From assembly GCA_021775755.1 (NCBI GenBank), contig JAJFHE010000062.1, positions 62,001 to 126,000 of the forward strand: DNA of 64,000 bases, given 5' to 3'. Shown here piece after piece: positions 8,147 to 16,535 of the stretch; within the stretch, counting starts at the first letter, position 1, and each line of letters begins with the position of its first letter. The notes beneath the pieces are model-generated. The model ran no database searches and was not told where the DNA came from. It was given only the letters and a program-made list of their open reading frames with translations. Source of the stretch: Hyphomicrobiales bacterium. GTDB lineage: Bacteria; Pseudomonadota; Alphaproteobacteria; Rhizobiales; JAJFHB01. Made by a program: the position numbers and the translations under genes.

Positions 8147-8515
8147 AGGCTTAAGGCTGCCTTTTGCTTGGGTTTTTAAGTTGGCACTTTAACGTTTTGC
8201 GGCTCGGGTATCCAACGCGGAACCTGGGTGCGGCACGCCAAGGCGCCACAAGAATTAGTCCGATTTGGGACTCAGGTTCAATGACTTATTCGCATTGTGT
8301 GACTCTATTCCGCAGTTTGCCGCCGACAGCTCCCGTCTGTTCCGGGCGGTGCCGCGGCCGCCGGCCTTCATGTAACACTTGAAGCGGAGCGTTCGATCCT
8401 TTCGCACGCGCGCGCGCCGTGATAACAAGTGCGGCGAATTCCACATTCCGGGGCCGAACGTCTTCCAGGATGATCGAAGATGGCCCCTTATGAGTGAGAC
8501 AGCGAGAGGCAAACC
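8147..8515. other. Intergenic region between gph and gabD
   Basis: A 369-base gap between divergent genes. It must hold both promoters, but I could not pick convincing -35/-10 pairs. The only clear element is the gabD ribosome site GCGAGAGG (8502-8509). An alternating CGCGCGCGCG tract lies near 8407-8417. I see no RNA gene or convincing small ORF. Confidence 0.4.
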
Positions 8516-9967
8516 ATGAACCTGAGCGATCAGAACCTGCTGCGCAACCAGTGCTACATCGATGGAAAATGGGTCGGCGGCACAGACACTTTGAGCATTA
8601 CCAACCCGGCAAACGGTGATGAGATCACAACGGTTCCAAGGTTCGGTGCGGCGGAAACCGAAGCAGCGGTCGCCGCTGCCGACGGCGCCGCAAAAGAGTG
8701 GGCGGCGAAGACCGCCAAGGAGCGCTCCGCAATTCTGCGCACCTGGTTCAACCTGATGATGGAAAATCAGGAGGACCTCGCGCAGATCATGACCGCCGAG
8801 CAGGGCAAGCCCCTGGTCGAGTCGCGCGGCGAGATTGCCTATGGCGCCTCGTTCATCGAGTTCTTTGCCGAAGAGGCGAAGCGCATTTACGGCGAAACCA
8901 TCCCGAGCCACAAGGCCGATGCCCGCATCGTTGTCGTGCGCCAGCCGATCGGCGTCGTCGCGGCGATTACGCCGTGGAACTTCCCCATCGCGATGATTAC
9001 GCGCAAGGCGGGACCGGCGCTGGCGGCCGGCTGCACCGTCGTCTGCAAACCCGCAAGCGAAACGCCCTTGTCGGCGCTTGCCCTTGCCGAACTTGGCGAG
9101 CGGGCCGGCATCCCGGCCGGCGTCTTCAACGTTGTGACCGGCACCGCCCGTGATATCGGCGGCGTCCTGTCGTCAAGCCCGACGGTCAAACTCCTGACCT
9201 TTACCGGCTCCACCGAAATCGGCCGCGTGCTCATGCAGCAGTGCGCGTCGACCATCAAGAAGGTCGATCTGGAACTCGGTGGGAACGCGCCCTTCATCGT
9301 CTTCGACGACGCCGACCTCGATGCCGCGGTTCAGGGTGCCATGGCCTCCAAATACCGCAATGCCGGCCAGACCTGCGTCTGCGCCAACCGCATCCTTGTG
9401 CAGGATGGCGTCTATGACGCGTTTGCTGAAAAGCTCGCCGCTGAAGTCCTCAAAATGAAAGTCGGGCAGGGCACAGAAGTCGGGGTGACGCAGGGGCCGC
9501 TGATCAATGCCGCGGCTGTCGACAAGGTCGAGGAACATGTCGCGGATGCGCTGTCGCAAGGGGCAAGGCTTGTGGCCGGCGGCCAGCGCCACGAACTCGG
9601 CGGAAACTTCTACGAGCCGACCATTCTGGCAAATGTCACAACGAAAATGCTGGTGACGCGCGAGGAAACGTTTGGCCCCGTCGCACCGCTCTTCCGTTTC
9701 AAAACGGAAGATGAAGCTGTAGCCATGGCCAACGACACCGAATTCGGACTGGCGTCTTATTTCTACAGCCGCGACATCGGCCGCGTGTGGCGCGTCGCCG
9801 AGGCGCTTGAGTACGGCATGGTCGGCATCAACGAAGGCATCATATCAACCGAGGTCGCGCCCTTTGGCGGTGTCAAGGAATCGGGTCTTGGGCGTGAAGG
9901 CTCCCATCACGGCATCGATGAGTTCACGGAGCTGAAATACATGCTCATGGGCGGGCTTTCGACCTGA
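8516..9967 (+). CDS. gabD: NAD(P)-dependent succinate-semialdehyde dehydrogenase
   Basis: A 483-residue aldehyde dehydrogenase that oxidises succinate semialdehyde to succinate, the last step of GABA breakdown. Visible family motifs are TPWNFP (cofactor site), FTGSTEIG, the catalytic glutamate in ELGGNAPF (near 256) and the catalytic cysteine in NAGQTCVCANR (near 290). The second Cys two residues on (TCVC) is typical of GabD and may form a redox switch. The length fits the family exactly. The start follows GCGAGAGG. The GABA transaminase gabT is not adjacent; rpiA follows after 8 bases, probably in the same transcript. A related semialdehyde substrate such as glutarate semialdehyde cannot be excluded. 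Confidence 0.9.
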   Translation: MNLSDQNLLRNQCYIDGKWVGGTDTLSITNPANGDEITTVPRFGAAETEAAVAAADGAAKEWAAKTAKERSAILRTWFNLMMENQEDLAQIMTAEQGKPLVESRGEIAYGASFIEFFAEEAKRIYGETIPSHKADARIVVVRQPIGVVAAITPWNFPIAMITRKAGPALAAGCTVVCKPASETPLSALALAELGERAGIPAGVFNVVTGTARDIGGVLSSSPTVKLLTFTGSTEIGRVLMQQCASTIKKVDLELGGNAPFIVFDDADLDAAVQGAMASKYRNAGQTCVCANRILVQDGVYDAFAEKLAAEVLKMKVGQGTEVGVTQGPLINAAAVDKVEEHVADALSQGARLVAGGQRHELGGNFYEPTILANVTTKMLVTREETFGPVAPLFRFKTEDEAVAMANDTEFGLASYFYSRDIGRVWRVAEALEYGMVGINEGIISTEVAPFGGVKESGLGREGSHHGIDEFTELKYMLMGGLST

Positions 9968-9975
9968 GGACGCAT

Positions 9976-10665
9976 ATGTCGGCTGAAGATCAGAAACGGC
10001 GTGCCGCCCTGCGCGCGCTTGACGATGTCCAGAACGGAATGCGGCTTGGCCTTGGATCGGGATCCACGGCTGCTCATTTCGTAGATGTTCTGGCAGAAAG
10101 CGTCGCGCAAGGTCTTGACGTCATTTGCGTTCCGACATCGGAAGCGACGGCGGGCCAGGCCCGCGCCGGCGGCATTTCCCTCACCACGCTCGATGAAATG
10201 CCGGAGCTCGACCTGACCGTCGATGGCACTGATGAATTCGACGACACGCTGACCCTGATCAAGGGCGGCGGCGGCGCTCATCTGCGCGAGAAAATCGTGG
10301 CGCTCGCCTCAAAACAGCTGACGATCATCGCCGATGCCAGCAAGCATGTGAAAACATTGGGTAAATTTGCCCTGCCCGTTGAAGTCGTGCCGTTTGGCGC
10401 GCGTGTTACCGTCGCCAGGCTTGAGCGCGTCGCCAGAGAGTTCGGCTGTCAGGGGCCGATCACACAGCGCACAAAGAACGGTGAGGTCTTCTTCTCAGAT
10501 GGCGGGCACCTGATCTATGATTGCGCCTTCGGTGAAATCGCTGACGCCGCAAGCCTCGGCGTCGCGCTCAACGCCATACCCGGCGTCGTCGAGCACGGGC
10601 TTTTCGTCTCGATTGCCACGAAAGTCATCGTGGGTACCGACGACGACACAATCGTTATCTCCTGA
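9976..10665 (+). CDS. rpiA: Ribose-5-phosphate isomerase A
   Basis: A 229-residue enzyme interconverting ribose 5-phosphate and ribulose 5-phosphate in the non-oxidative pentose phosphate pathway. Family motifs are the GLGSGSTA phosphate loop (near 24-31), the VDGTDEFD active-site strand (near 82-89) and the KGGGGAHLREK loop containing the catalytic lysine and arginine. The start ATG follows GAGGA (9966-9970), 8 bases after the gabD stop, suggesting one transcript gabD-rpiA-DUF2059-gor. Length and motifs are standard and nothing is unusual. Confidence 0.95.
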   Translation: MSAEDQKRRAALRALDDVQNGMRLGLGSGSTAAHFVDVLAESVAQGLDVICVPTSEATAGQARAGGISLTTLDEMPELDLTVDGTDEFDDTLTLIKGGGGAHLREKIVALASKQLTIIADASKHVKTLGKFALPVEVVPFGARVTVARLERVAREFGCQGPITQRTKNGEVFFSDGGHLIYDCAFGEIADAASLGVALNAIPGVVEHGLFVSIATKVIVGTDDDTIVIS

Positions 10666-10706
10666 CCGGTTGCCAGCGCGGTACCGGCAAGATTGGAACC
10701 GATATC

Positions 10707-11228
10707 ATGTCCTTTCGCAGTTTTGCCTTCGGCACTGCCTTCGGCGTCACGCTGGCTCTGGTCGCCGGCCTGTATACGCAGGTCGATGCCGCCAATCCGA
10801 ATCCTCAGCGCATGCGCGCTGCGAATGAACTGATCGGCGCCACCGTCCGCCTGCGCGAATTCGAGAGCATGCTGGAGCAGGTGATCGAAGGGTTTACCGA
10901 GCAGATCAAGGCGCAGGCCCGCGGCCGCTCCAACCGGCTTGTCGGCCAGGTGTTGATGGAGCAGGCCTCCGCCGCCATATCGGAGAACCGCAAGAAGTAT
11001 CTCGAAGGGATTGCCAGAATCTATGCGACGCATATGCGCGCCAGTTATCTGAGGAAAGCCAAGGAGTTTTTCGCATCTCGCGCCGGGCGCCGCTGGGTCG
11101 AGGTGCAGGACAAAATCCTCGAAGATACCATCCAGTACGCGGTCGCGCAGGCTGAAGTGCTACGCGATCGTATCGTCAATGAGAGCATCGACGAACTTCA
11201 AAACCACGGCTACACGACGCGCGACTGA
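10707..11228 (+). CDS. DUF2059 exported protein
   Basis: A 173-residue exported protein. Residues 1-28 form a signal peptide ending VDA-AN. The mature protein is mostly helical and contains the DUF2059-type region (about 95-150: long helix, IYATHM, then the helix around KAKEFFASRAGRRW). The family is widespread in alphaproteobacteria, periplasmic, and of unknown function. Its place between rpiA and gor is the usual one in Rhizobiales. It starts 41 bases after rpiA and ends 29 bases before gor, consistent with one operon. Confidence 0.85.
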   Translation: MSFRSFAFGTAFGVTLALVAGLYTQVDAANPNPQRMRAANELIGATVRLREFESMLEQVIEGFTEQIKAQARGRSNRLVGQVLMEQASAAISENRKKYLEGIARIYATHMRASYLRKAKEFFASRAGRRWVEVQDKILEDTIQYAVAQAEVLRDRIVNESIDELQNHGYTTRD

Positions 11229-11257
11229 AGCGCGCCAAACTCAAGGGATCTTGATAT

Positions 11258-12637
11258 ATGGCATTCGATTGCGATCTGTTCGTCATCGGAGCGGGGTCGG
11301 GCGGCGTGCGTGCCGCCAGGATGGCCTCGCAATACGGTGCGAAAGTTATCGTGGCGGAGGAGTATCGCGTTGGCGGCACCTGCGTCATTCGCGGCTGCGT
11401 GCCGAAAAAGCTGTTCGTCTACGCGAGCCGGTTCTCCGAAGAGTTCGAAGATGCCGCCGGCTTCGGCTGGACGGTTCCAGAAGCGACCTTCAACTGGCAG
11501 ACGCTCATCGCCAACAAGGATGCGGAAATCGACCGGTTGAACGGTATCTATATCCGCAATCTTGAAAACTCCGGCGCCGAGATCGTCCAGGACCGCGCCG
11601 AAGTGGTTGACGCCAATACGGTGCGCCTTGTCCAGTCGGGCCGTACCGTGAGTGCGAAATACATTCTGATCGCCACTGGAGGCACGCCCGTCGTGCCCGC
11701 AATTCCCGGCCGCGAACACGCGATTACCTCCAACGAGGCATTTCATCTTGATCGCCTGCCGGACCATATAACGGTTGTGGGCGGGGGCTATATCGCTGTC
11801 GAATTTGCGGGCATCTTCAATGGCTTGGGCGTAAAGACGACACTTCTTTATCGCGGTGAGCAGATCCTGCGCGGCTTCGATGACGATCTGCGCTGGGGCC
11901 TGGCGGCGGAGATCGTCAAGAAGGGCATCGATCTGCGTGTCGGCACTAATGTCGATGCGATCGAAAAGGCTGGCGATCAGGTCCGCCTGACGCTTACCGA
12001 TGGATCGACGCTCGAGACGGGCGCGGTCATGTATGCCACGGGCCGGCGGCCCAACACGGAGGGCCTCGGTCTTGAAGGCGCGGGCGTCGAGCTTGCGCGC
12101 AACGGCGCGGTCGCGGTTGATGAGTACTCCCGGTCATCGGTTGAGAACATCTATGCCGTCGGCGACGTGACGGACCGGGTCGCCCTGACGCCTGTCGCCA
12201 TCCGCGAGGGCGCGGCGTTCTCCGAGACCGTCTTCAACAACAACAAGATGAAGGTGGATCACGGCTGCATCGCCACCGCGGTGTTCTCGCAACCCGAACT
12301 CGGCACCGTCGGCCTCACCGAAGCGGAGGCGAGGGAGGCTCATGCCCGCATCGACATCTACAAGTCAGACTTCCGGCCGATGAAGCACACGCTGTCCGGC
12401 AGCGATGAGCGCATGCGTATGAAGATCATTGTCGATGCGGAGACCGATCGTGTCGTCGGCTGTCACATCATGGGGGCGGATGCCGGCGAAATGGCGCAGG
12501 TGCTCGGCATCGCCATCAAGATGGGCGCCACCAAGGCCGATTTCGATGCCACCGTCGCGGTTCACCCGACCGCTGCGGAAGAACTCGTCACGATGCGCGA
12601 AAAATGGCTCCCGCCCGAGGCCGAGGCGGCCGAGTAA
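11258..12637 (+). CDS. gor: Glutathione-disulfide reductase
   Basis: A 459-residue FAD flavoprotein disulfide reductase that reduces glutathione disulfide with NADPH in the cytoplasm. The N-terminal FAD loop is GAGSGG (11-16). The redox-active disulfide is Cys-42/Cys-47 in GGTCVIRGCVPKKL. The NAD(P) loop is GGGYIAVEFAG, and the C-terminal HPTAAEE provides the catalytic His-Glu pair. The CVIRGC spacing and sequence are those of GR rather than lipoamide dehydrogenase or mercuric reductase. The ATG at 11258 follows AAGGGA (11243-11248). Confidence 0.95.
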   Translation: MAFDCDLFVIGAGSGGVRAARMASQYGAKVIVAEEYRVGGTCVIRGCVPKKLFVYASRFSEEFEDAAGFGWTVPEATFNWQTLIANKDAEIDRLNGIYIRNLENSGAEIVQDRAEVVDANTVRLVQSGRTVSAKYILIATGGTPVVPAIPGREHAITSNEAFHLDRLPDHITVVGGGYIAVEFAGIFNGLGVKTTLLYRGEQILRGFDDDLRWGLAAEIVKKGIDLRVGTNVDAIEKAGDQVRLTLTDGSTLETGAVMYATGRRPNTEGLGLEGAGVELARNGAVAVDEYSRSSVENIYAVGDVTDRVALTPVAIREGAAFSETVFNNNKMKVDHGCIATAVFSQPELGTVGLTEAEAREAHARIDIYKSDFRPMKHTLSGSDERMRMKIIVDAETDRVVGCHIMGADAGEMAQVLGIAIKMGATKADFDATVAVHPTAAEELVTMREKWLPPEAEAAE

Positions 12638-12643
12638 GGCGGT

Positions 12644-13138
12644 GTGTCGGCGTCACCTGCGAGCCCGCACCCGGACGTTCCATCAGGTCTTGCCGGCGCT
12701 CTCTCAAGTGCGTTGCGGTCAGGCCTGAACTTCACCCTCAGTGCCGACGCCCTGTCGCGTGAGCCCGGCAGCTACCTGCTTCTCGTTCACATGACCCGGC
12801 CCTTTGATTTCGAAACGGCGCGTCTGCCGGTACAACGTCTGACGGCGGGGTGGTATCTCTATTGTGGCAGCGCTCGCGGTCCCGGCGGCATGCAAGCGCG
12901 GGTGGCGCGGCACATGCGCCCGTCGAAAACCGAGCGCTGGCACATCGATCGGCTGACCGTTGCTGCCTTGTCGGTTCATGCGGCGGCATTCAGCGACATG
13001 AGCGAATGCGAAATCGTCGCCGGTCTGCTGCGATGCGAAGCGTTCAGCGTGCCGGTGCCGGGGTTTGGAAGTTCCGATTGCCGCACCTGCCCGTCTCATC
13101 TGGTGCGCTTTGGTTCAGTAGCCCCGCAAGGGCAATGA
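12644..13138 (+). CDS. DUF123 (GIY-YIG-like) protein
   Basis: A protein of up to 164 residues. Its core (about 40-150) matches the DUF123 family: a PGSYLLLVHM strand, the GWYLYCGSARG motif with tyrosines where GIY-YIG nucleases have theirs, HMRPSK and a WHIDRLT helix, then C-terminal CxxC (SDCRTCPSH) that may bind metal. DUF123 proteins are small, sometimes fused to endonuclease III, and are thought to be nuclease-like. The GTG start at 12644 is 4 bases after the gor stop; the true start could be further in because the first 35 residues look unstructured. The 3' end overlaps the convergent amidase by 95 bases. Confidence 0.75.
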   Translation: MSASPASPHPDVPSGLAGALSSALRSGLNFTLSADALSREPGSYLLLVHMTRPFDFETARLPVQRLTAGWYLYCGSARGPGGMQARVARHMRPSKTERWHIDRLTVAALSVHAAAFSDMSECEIVAGLLRCEAFSVPVPGFGSSDCRTCPSHLVRFGSVAPQGQ

Positions 13139-14531
13139 CCGTGTGATCCTGAAACGCCGGCCCGACCAGCTGAATACCCGCCGGCAACCCCTCAGCCGAC
13201 ATACCGATGGGAAGCGCAACAGCGGGTAGGCCGGGGAGGGTTGGAACGGCGGCCCAGAAATGCTGGTCGGTCAGGTCAATGAGATTGCCGTTGACCTCGA
13301 CCGTGCGTTCAAGCGGTGAGTTGATTCCGGTGACCAATGGCTGTGCGCATCCGGCTGCCACGGGGCACAGGAAACCATCGTATCGCCGGAAATAGTCGTC
13401 CCAGTTTTGACGGTAACGCAGCCGTTCCTCATGCAGGCGCAGCCAGTCGCGGTGGAGCAGCGTCGCGCCGCGTGCATTCTGACCGGCATGGCCGGGCGCC
13501 GTTATCCGGGCAAGCGCGGCGCCGAAGTCCTCGCCCCCCAGCATTGTGGAGGTTTCCGCCCGTGCGAGAAGGTTCATCACTTCCGTCGCGCGGGTGAAGT
13601 CGAACGCGGGCAGGGCACCGGCGTCGACGGTCACACCCGCCGCCTCGAGATTGTCCACAAAGCGGATGAGTGCGTCGTGATACGGCACATCGACCGGACA
13701 GTCCGCGCTGTTCAGCAGGCAGCCGAGCCGTAACTCAGGCAGAGGCTTGGGCGCCGCCGCGGCAGGGGCGGCAGTCCCCGGCGCCCGATCGGCCTGCGCC
13801 AGCGCGTTCAGCAACAACGACAGGTCTTCCGGCTTGCGCGCGATCGGTCCCGCGACGCACATATCGGGCGCGCGCACTTCACCTGACAGCGAATGGCCGG
13901 TCATTGGTATGACGTTCCAGCTCGGTTTGAGGCCAAAGACACCGCAATAGTGCGCGGGCATGCGGATGGACCCGCCCATGTCGGAACCGATGCATACTGG
14001 CGTTATGCCCGCCGCCACCGCCGCCGCGCTGCCTCCTGAGGACCCGCCGGCGCTGCGGTCCAGATCCCACGGATTGCGGGTTGCGCCCCATTGCCGGTTA
14101 TCGGTTTCCCAGTCGGCCATGCGCTCGGGGATGTTCGTTTTTCCGAATATCATTGCGCCGGCCTTTTTGAGAAGTCGGGCAACGCCTGAATCACAATCCG
14201 GGTAGTTTCCACTGAGCGCCGGATCGCCCCAGGAACTTGCAAACCCTTCAAGGTCGAAGACTTCCTTGATCGTCATTGGCAGACCTTCAAGCGCACGCGG
14301 TTCCGCCCCGGCGGCCATGCGCTTGTCGGTTTTGTCGGCGGCCGCACGCGCGGCGCTCAGATCAGTTGATGTCACGGCGTTGACTGACGCATTTGCTGCC
14401 TCGAGTGTCTCAAGACAGCTCTCGAGCGCTTCCCGGGCAGTGCACTTGCCCTCGGCAATAGCCTCTACGGTTTCACAAGCACCAGGAGCGGGGCATGCGG
14501 TGCCGAGGCCGTTCCGGTCAAACCGGTCCAT
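13044..14531 (-). CDS. Amidase signature family hydrolase
   Basis: A 495-residue Ser-cisSer-Lys amidase. The catalytic lysine is in LPMTIKE (near residue 90), and the glycine/serine-rich signature carries GGSSGGSAAAVA followed by the nucleophile serine in SDMGGSIR. The family hydrolyses amides, aryl-amides, ureas or allophanate. It lies 33 bases downstream of a DUF1989 (urea-carboxylase-associated) gene and across a shared promoter from an M20 carbamoyl/allantoate-type hydrolase, so the locus probably releases nitrogen from an amide or ureide. It lacks the C-terminal extension of allophanate hydrolase. The substrate is not identifiable. The 3' end overlaps the DUF123 gene by 95 bases. Confidence 0.85.
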   Translation of the reverse strand: MDRFDRNGLGTACPAPGACETVEAIAEGKCTAREALESCLETLEAANASVNAVTSTDLSAARAAADKTDKRMAAGAEPRALEGLPMTIKEVFDLEGFASSWGDPALSGNYPDCDSGVARLLKKAGAMIFGKTNIPERMADWETDNRQWGATRNPWDLDRSAGGSSGGSAAAVAAGITPVCIGSDMGGSIRMPAHYCGVFGLKPSWNVIPMTGHSLSGEVRAPDMCVAGPIARKPEDLSLLLNALAQADRAPGTAAPAAAAPKPLPELRLGCLLNSADCPVDVPYHDALIRFVDNLEAAGVTVDAGALPAFDFTRATEVMNLLARAETSTMLGGEDFGAALARITAPGHAGQNARGATLLHRDWLRLHEERLRYRQNWDDYFRRYDGFLCPVAAGCAQPLVTGINSPLERTVEVNGNLIDLTDQHFWAAVPTLPGLPAVALPIGMSAEGLPAGIQLVGPAFQDHTVIALAGLLNQSAPDETGRCGNRNFQTPAPAR

Positions 14532-14564
14532 TGTGCCCTCTCCCGATGTCCCCGGCCGCGCCCG

Positions 14565-15170
14565 CTACTGCAGCTCAATCACTTCAAAATGCGCTTCCGT
14601 CGGGTGCTGGTCGACGCCATTTATGGGCAGCATGTCCTGCGGGCAGGCGGACATGGCGACGATGCAGTCCATCTCCGCGCGCAGAACCACGTAATCGCCG
14701 GGCTTGGATTCTGGTTCTCCCCAACCAAGAGCACCCTTTTCATCCCAGGGTATGTTCATAAAGAGATTGAGCGGCGCTGGGGTTTCCGGTTCGCGCAGGC
14801 CGAGCCCCGCCATGGCGGCAGTGAGATTATCGGTGCAGTTTTCATGATACTCGGTGCAGCCGAGCAGCGCATAGCGCTCAGAATCGCATGCCGCCATCAA
14901 TGTATCGTGGACGCCGGGTGTGGTATCCTCGATGAGCGTGAGAATGGGCCGGCGTTTGTTGGTCACCAGGCTGTCTCCTACCTTGGGACAAAGGCCCATG
15001 ATCCAGGGCCGCGTATGTTCCATCGACATGAACTCAATCAGATGGCCGGCCCGGAATGCCCATGTGTCGACGACCTGGCTGCCATGTGTGTTGATGATCT
15101 TGATGCCCTGTCCCTTGGCCACATATGCAGCCTTGCCGCCGCGCTCTGGAACCGTTAGACGCTCAGTCAT
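14565..15170 (-). CDS. DUF1989 urea carboxylase-associated protein
   Basis: A 201-residue protein of the DUF1989 family, known from genes beside urea carboxylase and in purine or urea degradation loci. Visible conserved stretches are HGSQVVDTWAF, SMEHTRPW, the CTEYHENCTDNL motif with potential zinc ligands (two Cys and His) and SACPQDMLPING. Some family members are now known as carboxyguanidine deiminase components (Cgd); whether this one is cannot be read from sequence. ATG 15170 is selected; the open frame extends to 15941 but that part lies opposite the M20 gene. It is first in an operon with the amidase, 57 bases from the divergent M20 start. Confidence 0.85.
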   Translation of the reverse strand: MTERLTVPERGGKAAYVAKGQGIKIINTHGSQVVDTWAFRAGHLIEFMSMEHTRPWIMGLCPKVGDSLVTNKRRPILTLIEDTTPGVHDTLMAACDSERYALLGCTEYHENCTDNLTAAMAGLGLREPETPAPLNLFMNIPWDEKGALGWGEPESKPGDYVVLRAEMDCIVAMSACPQDMLPINGVDQHPTEAHFEVIELQ

Positions 15171-15227
15171 GTCCGCCACTCGCCTGTCAGATGAACCGTG
15201 GCGGCAATCGTAGCGGGAGGTAATGAG

Positions 15228-16499
15228 ATGTCCAGCCAGGTTTCCGATATTGCAATGTCTGTTGCCGGCGCCATCGACGAAGACCGCCTGTGGGCCAATC
15301 TCATGGCGATGGCGGAAATCGGCGCACGCTCCGACGGCGGCGTTAACCGGCAGGCGCTGACACGCGAAGACGGCGACGCCAGGGCACTGCTGATCGGATG
15401 GGCACGCGAACGCGGCTACGATGTTTCCGTCGACGCCGCCGCAAACCTGTTCATCCAGCGCCGGGGCCGCGAGGCCGGACAGCCGGTGCTGATCGGCAGT
15501 CATATGGACAGCCAGCCCGCCGGCGGCAGGTTCGACGGCATTTATGGCGTGCTTGCCGCCTTCGAAACGCTGGTTGCGCTGGACGCGGCATCCCTCGAGA
15601 CGCGCCATCCTGTCGAGGTCGTGGCCTGGACCAACGAGGAAGGCGGCCGGTTTGCGTGTGGCTGCACTGGGTCGATCGCCTGGTCCGGCCTGCAGCCGGT
15701 TGAAGATTTTCTCGGCGAAGTCGGCGCCGATGGCGTCATTCTCGCAGACGCCCTTGCAGAGACGCTCGCCGCCACGCCCGATGTTCCAAAGCGCTCTCTT
15801 GGCGGCGGCGCCATTGCCTATATCGAACCTCATATAGAACAAGGTCCCGTGCTTGAAGCCGGGGGTCTCCAGATCGCTGCCGTGACGTCGATACAGGGGC
15901 TGCGCTGGTACCGCGTCGACATCGCCGGTTCCGCGGGACACGCCGGCACAACGCCGATGCAGGGCCGTGAAGACGCGTTTCAGGCGGCGCTGCGCTCGGT
16001 CCAGGCCCTCAACACGTTGATGGACGATCCCGCGGACACGGTGCGCTTTACGGTCGGCCGCATCAACGTTGAGCCGAATTCTCCGAACACCATTCCATCA
16101 TCGGCAAGTTTCACAATCGATTTTCGACATCCCGACGCGGACGTTCTCGCCGATCTGGGCGGCCGGGTGGAGCGCTGCGTTGTTGAAGCCGCGGCGCCGT
16201 GCGGGGTCACGGTGACGGAAACGTCGACCATGGCGCCCGCGATGTTTCCCGAACCCGTCGTTGCTCAGATCGAGGCTTCCGCCGGTGCGCTCGGATTTGG
16301 TGTGACACGGTTGCCGTCGGGCGCATTTCACGACGCACTGTTCGCTTCGAAAGCCTGCCCGTCCGGCATGATTTTCATTCCGTGCAGGGGTGGCCTCAGC
16401 CACCATCCAGATGAGTACGCCACGCCGTTCGACTGCGCGGCCGGCGCCCGGGTCCTGGCCGCAACGGTGGCAGAACTTGCAGGCGCCGCGCCTCGATGA
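15228..16499 (+). CDS. M20-family Zn-dependent amidohydrolase (allantoate / N-carbamoyl-amino-acid hydrolase type)
   Basis: A 423-residue binuclear metallo-amidohydrolase. Metal ligands are seen in GSHMDSQPAGGRFDG (His-92, Asp-103) and TNEEGGRF (Glu-137/138), with EPHIEQGPVLE further on and the dimerisation/lid segment AGTTPMQGREDA. This motif set defines the hydantoinase/carbamoylase branch of M20, which cleaves N-carbamoyl groups or allantoate to release ammonia and CO2. ATG 15228 follows GGGAGG (15215-15220); an in-frame GTG at 15198 is less likely. Divergent DUF1989 and amidase genes suggest one ureide or pyrimidine degradation locus. Beta-ureidopropionase is an alternative. Confidence 0.88.
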   Translation: MSSQVSDIAMSVAGAIDEDRLWANLMAMAEIGARSDGGVNRQALTREDGDARALLIGWARERGYDVSVDAAANLFIQRRGREAGQPVLIGSHMDSQPAGGRFDGIYGVLAAFETLVALDAASLETRHPVEVVAWTNEEGGRFACGCTGSIAWSGLQPVEDFLGEVGADGVILADALAETLAATPDVPKRSLGGGAIAYIEPHIEQGPVLEAGGLQIAAVTSIQGLRWYRVDIAGSAGHAGTTPMQGREDAFQAALRSVQALNTLMDDPADTVRFTVGRINVEPNSPNTIPSSASFTIDFRHPDADVLADLGGRVERCVVEAAAPCGVTVTETSTMAPAMFPEPVVAQIEASAGALGFGVTRLPSGAFHDALFASKACPSGMIFIPCRGGLSHHPDEYATPFDCAAGARVLAATVAELAGAAPR

Positions 16500-16535
16500 A
16501 GTGCCCGGCGCCTGTGCTCACGCGTGCAATTGTGC

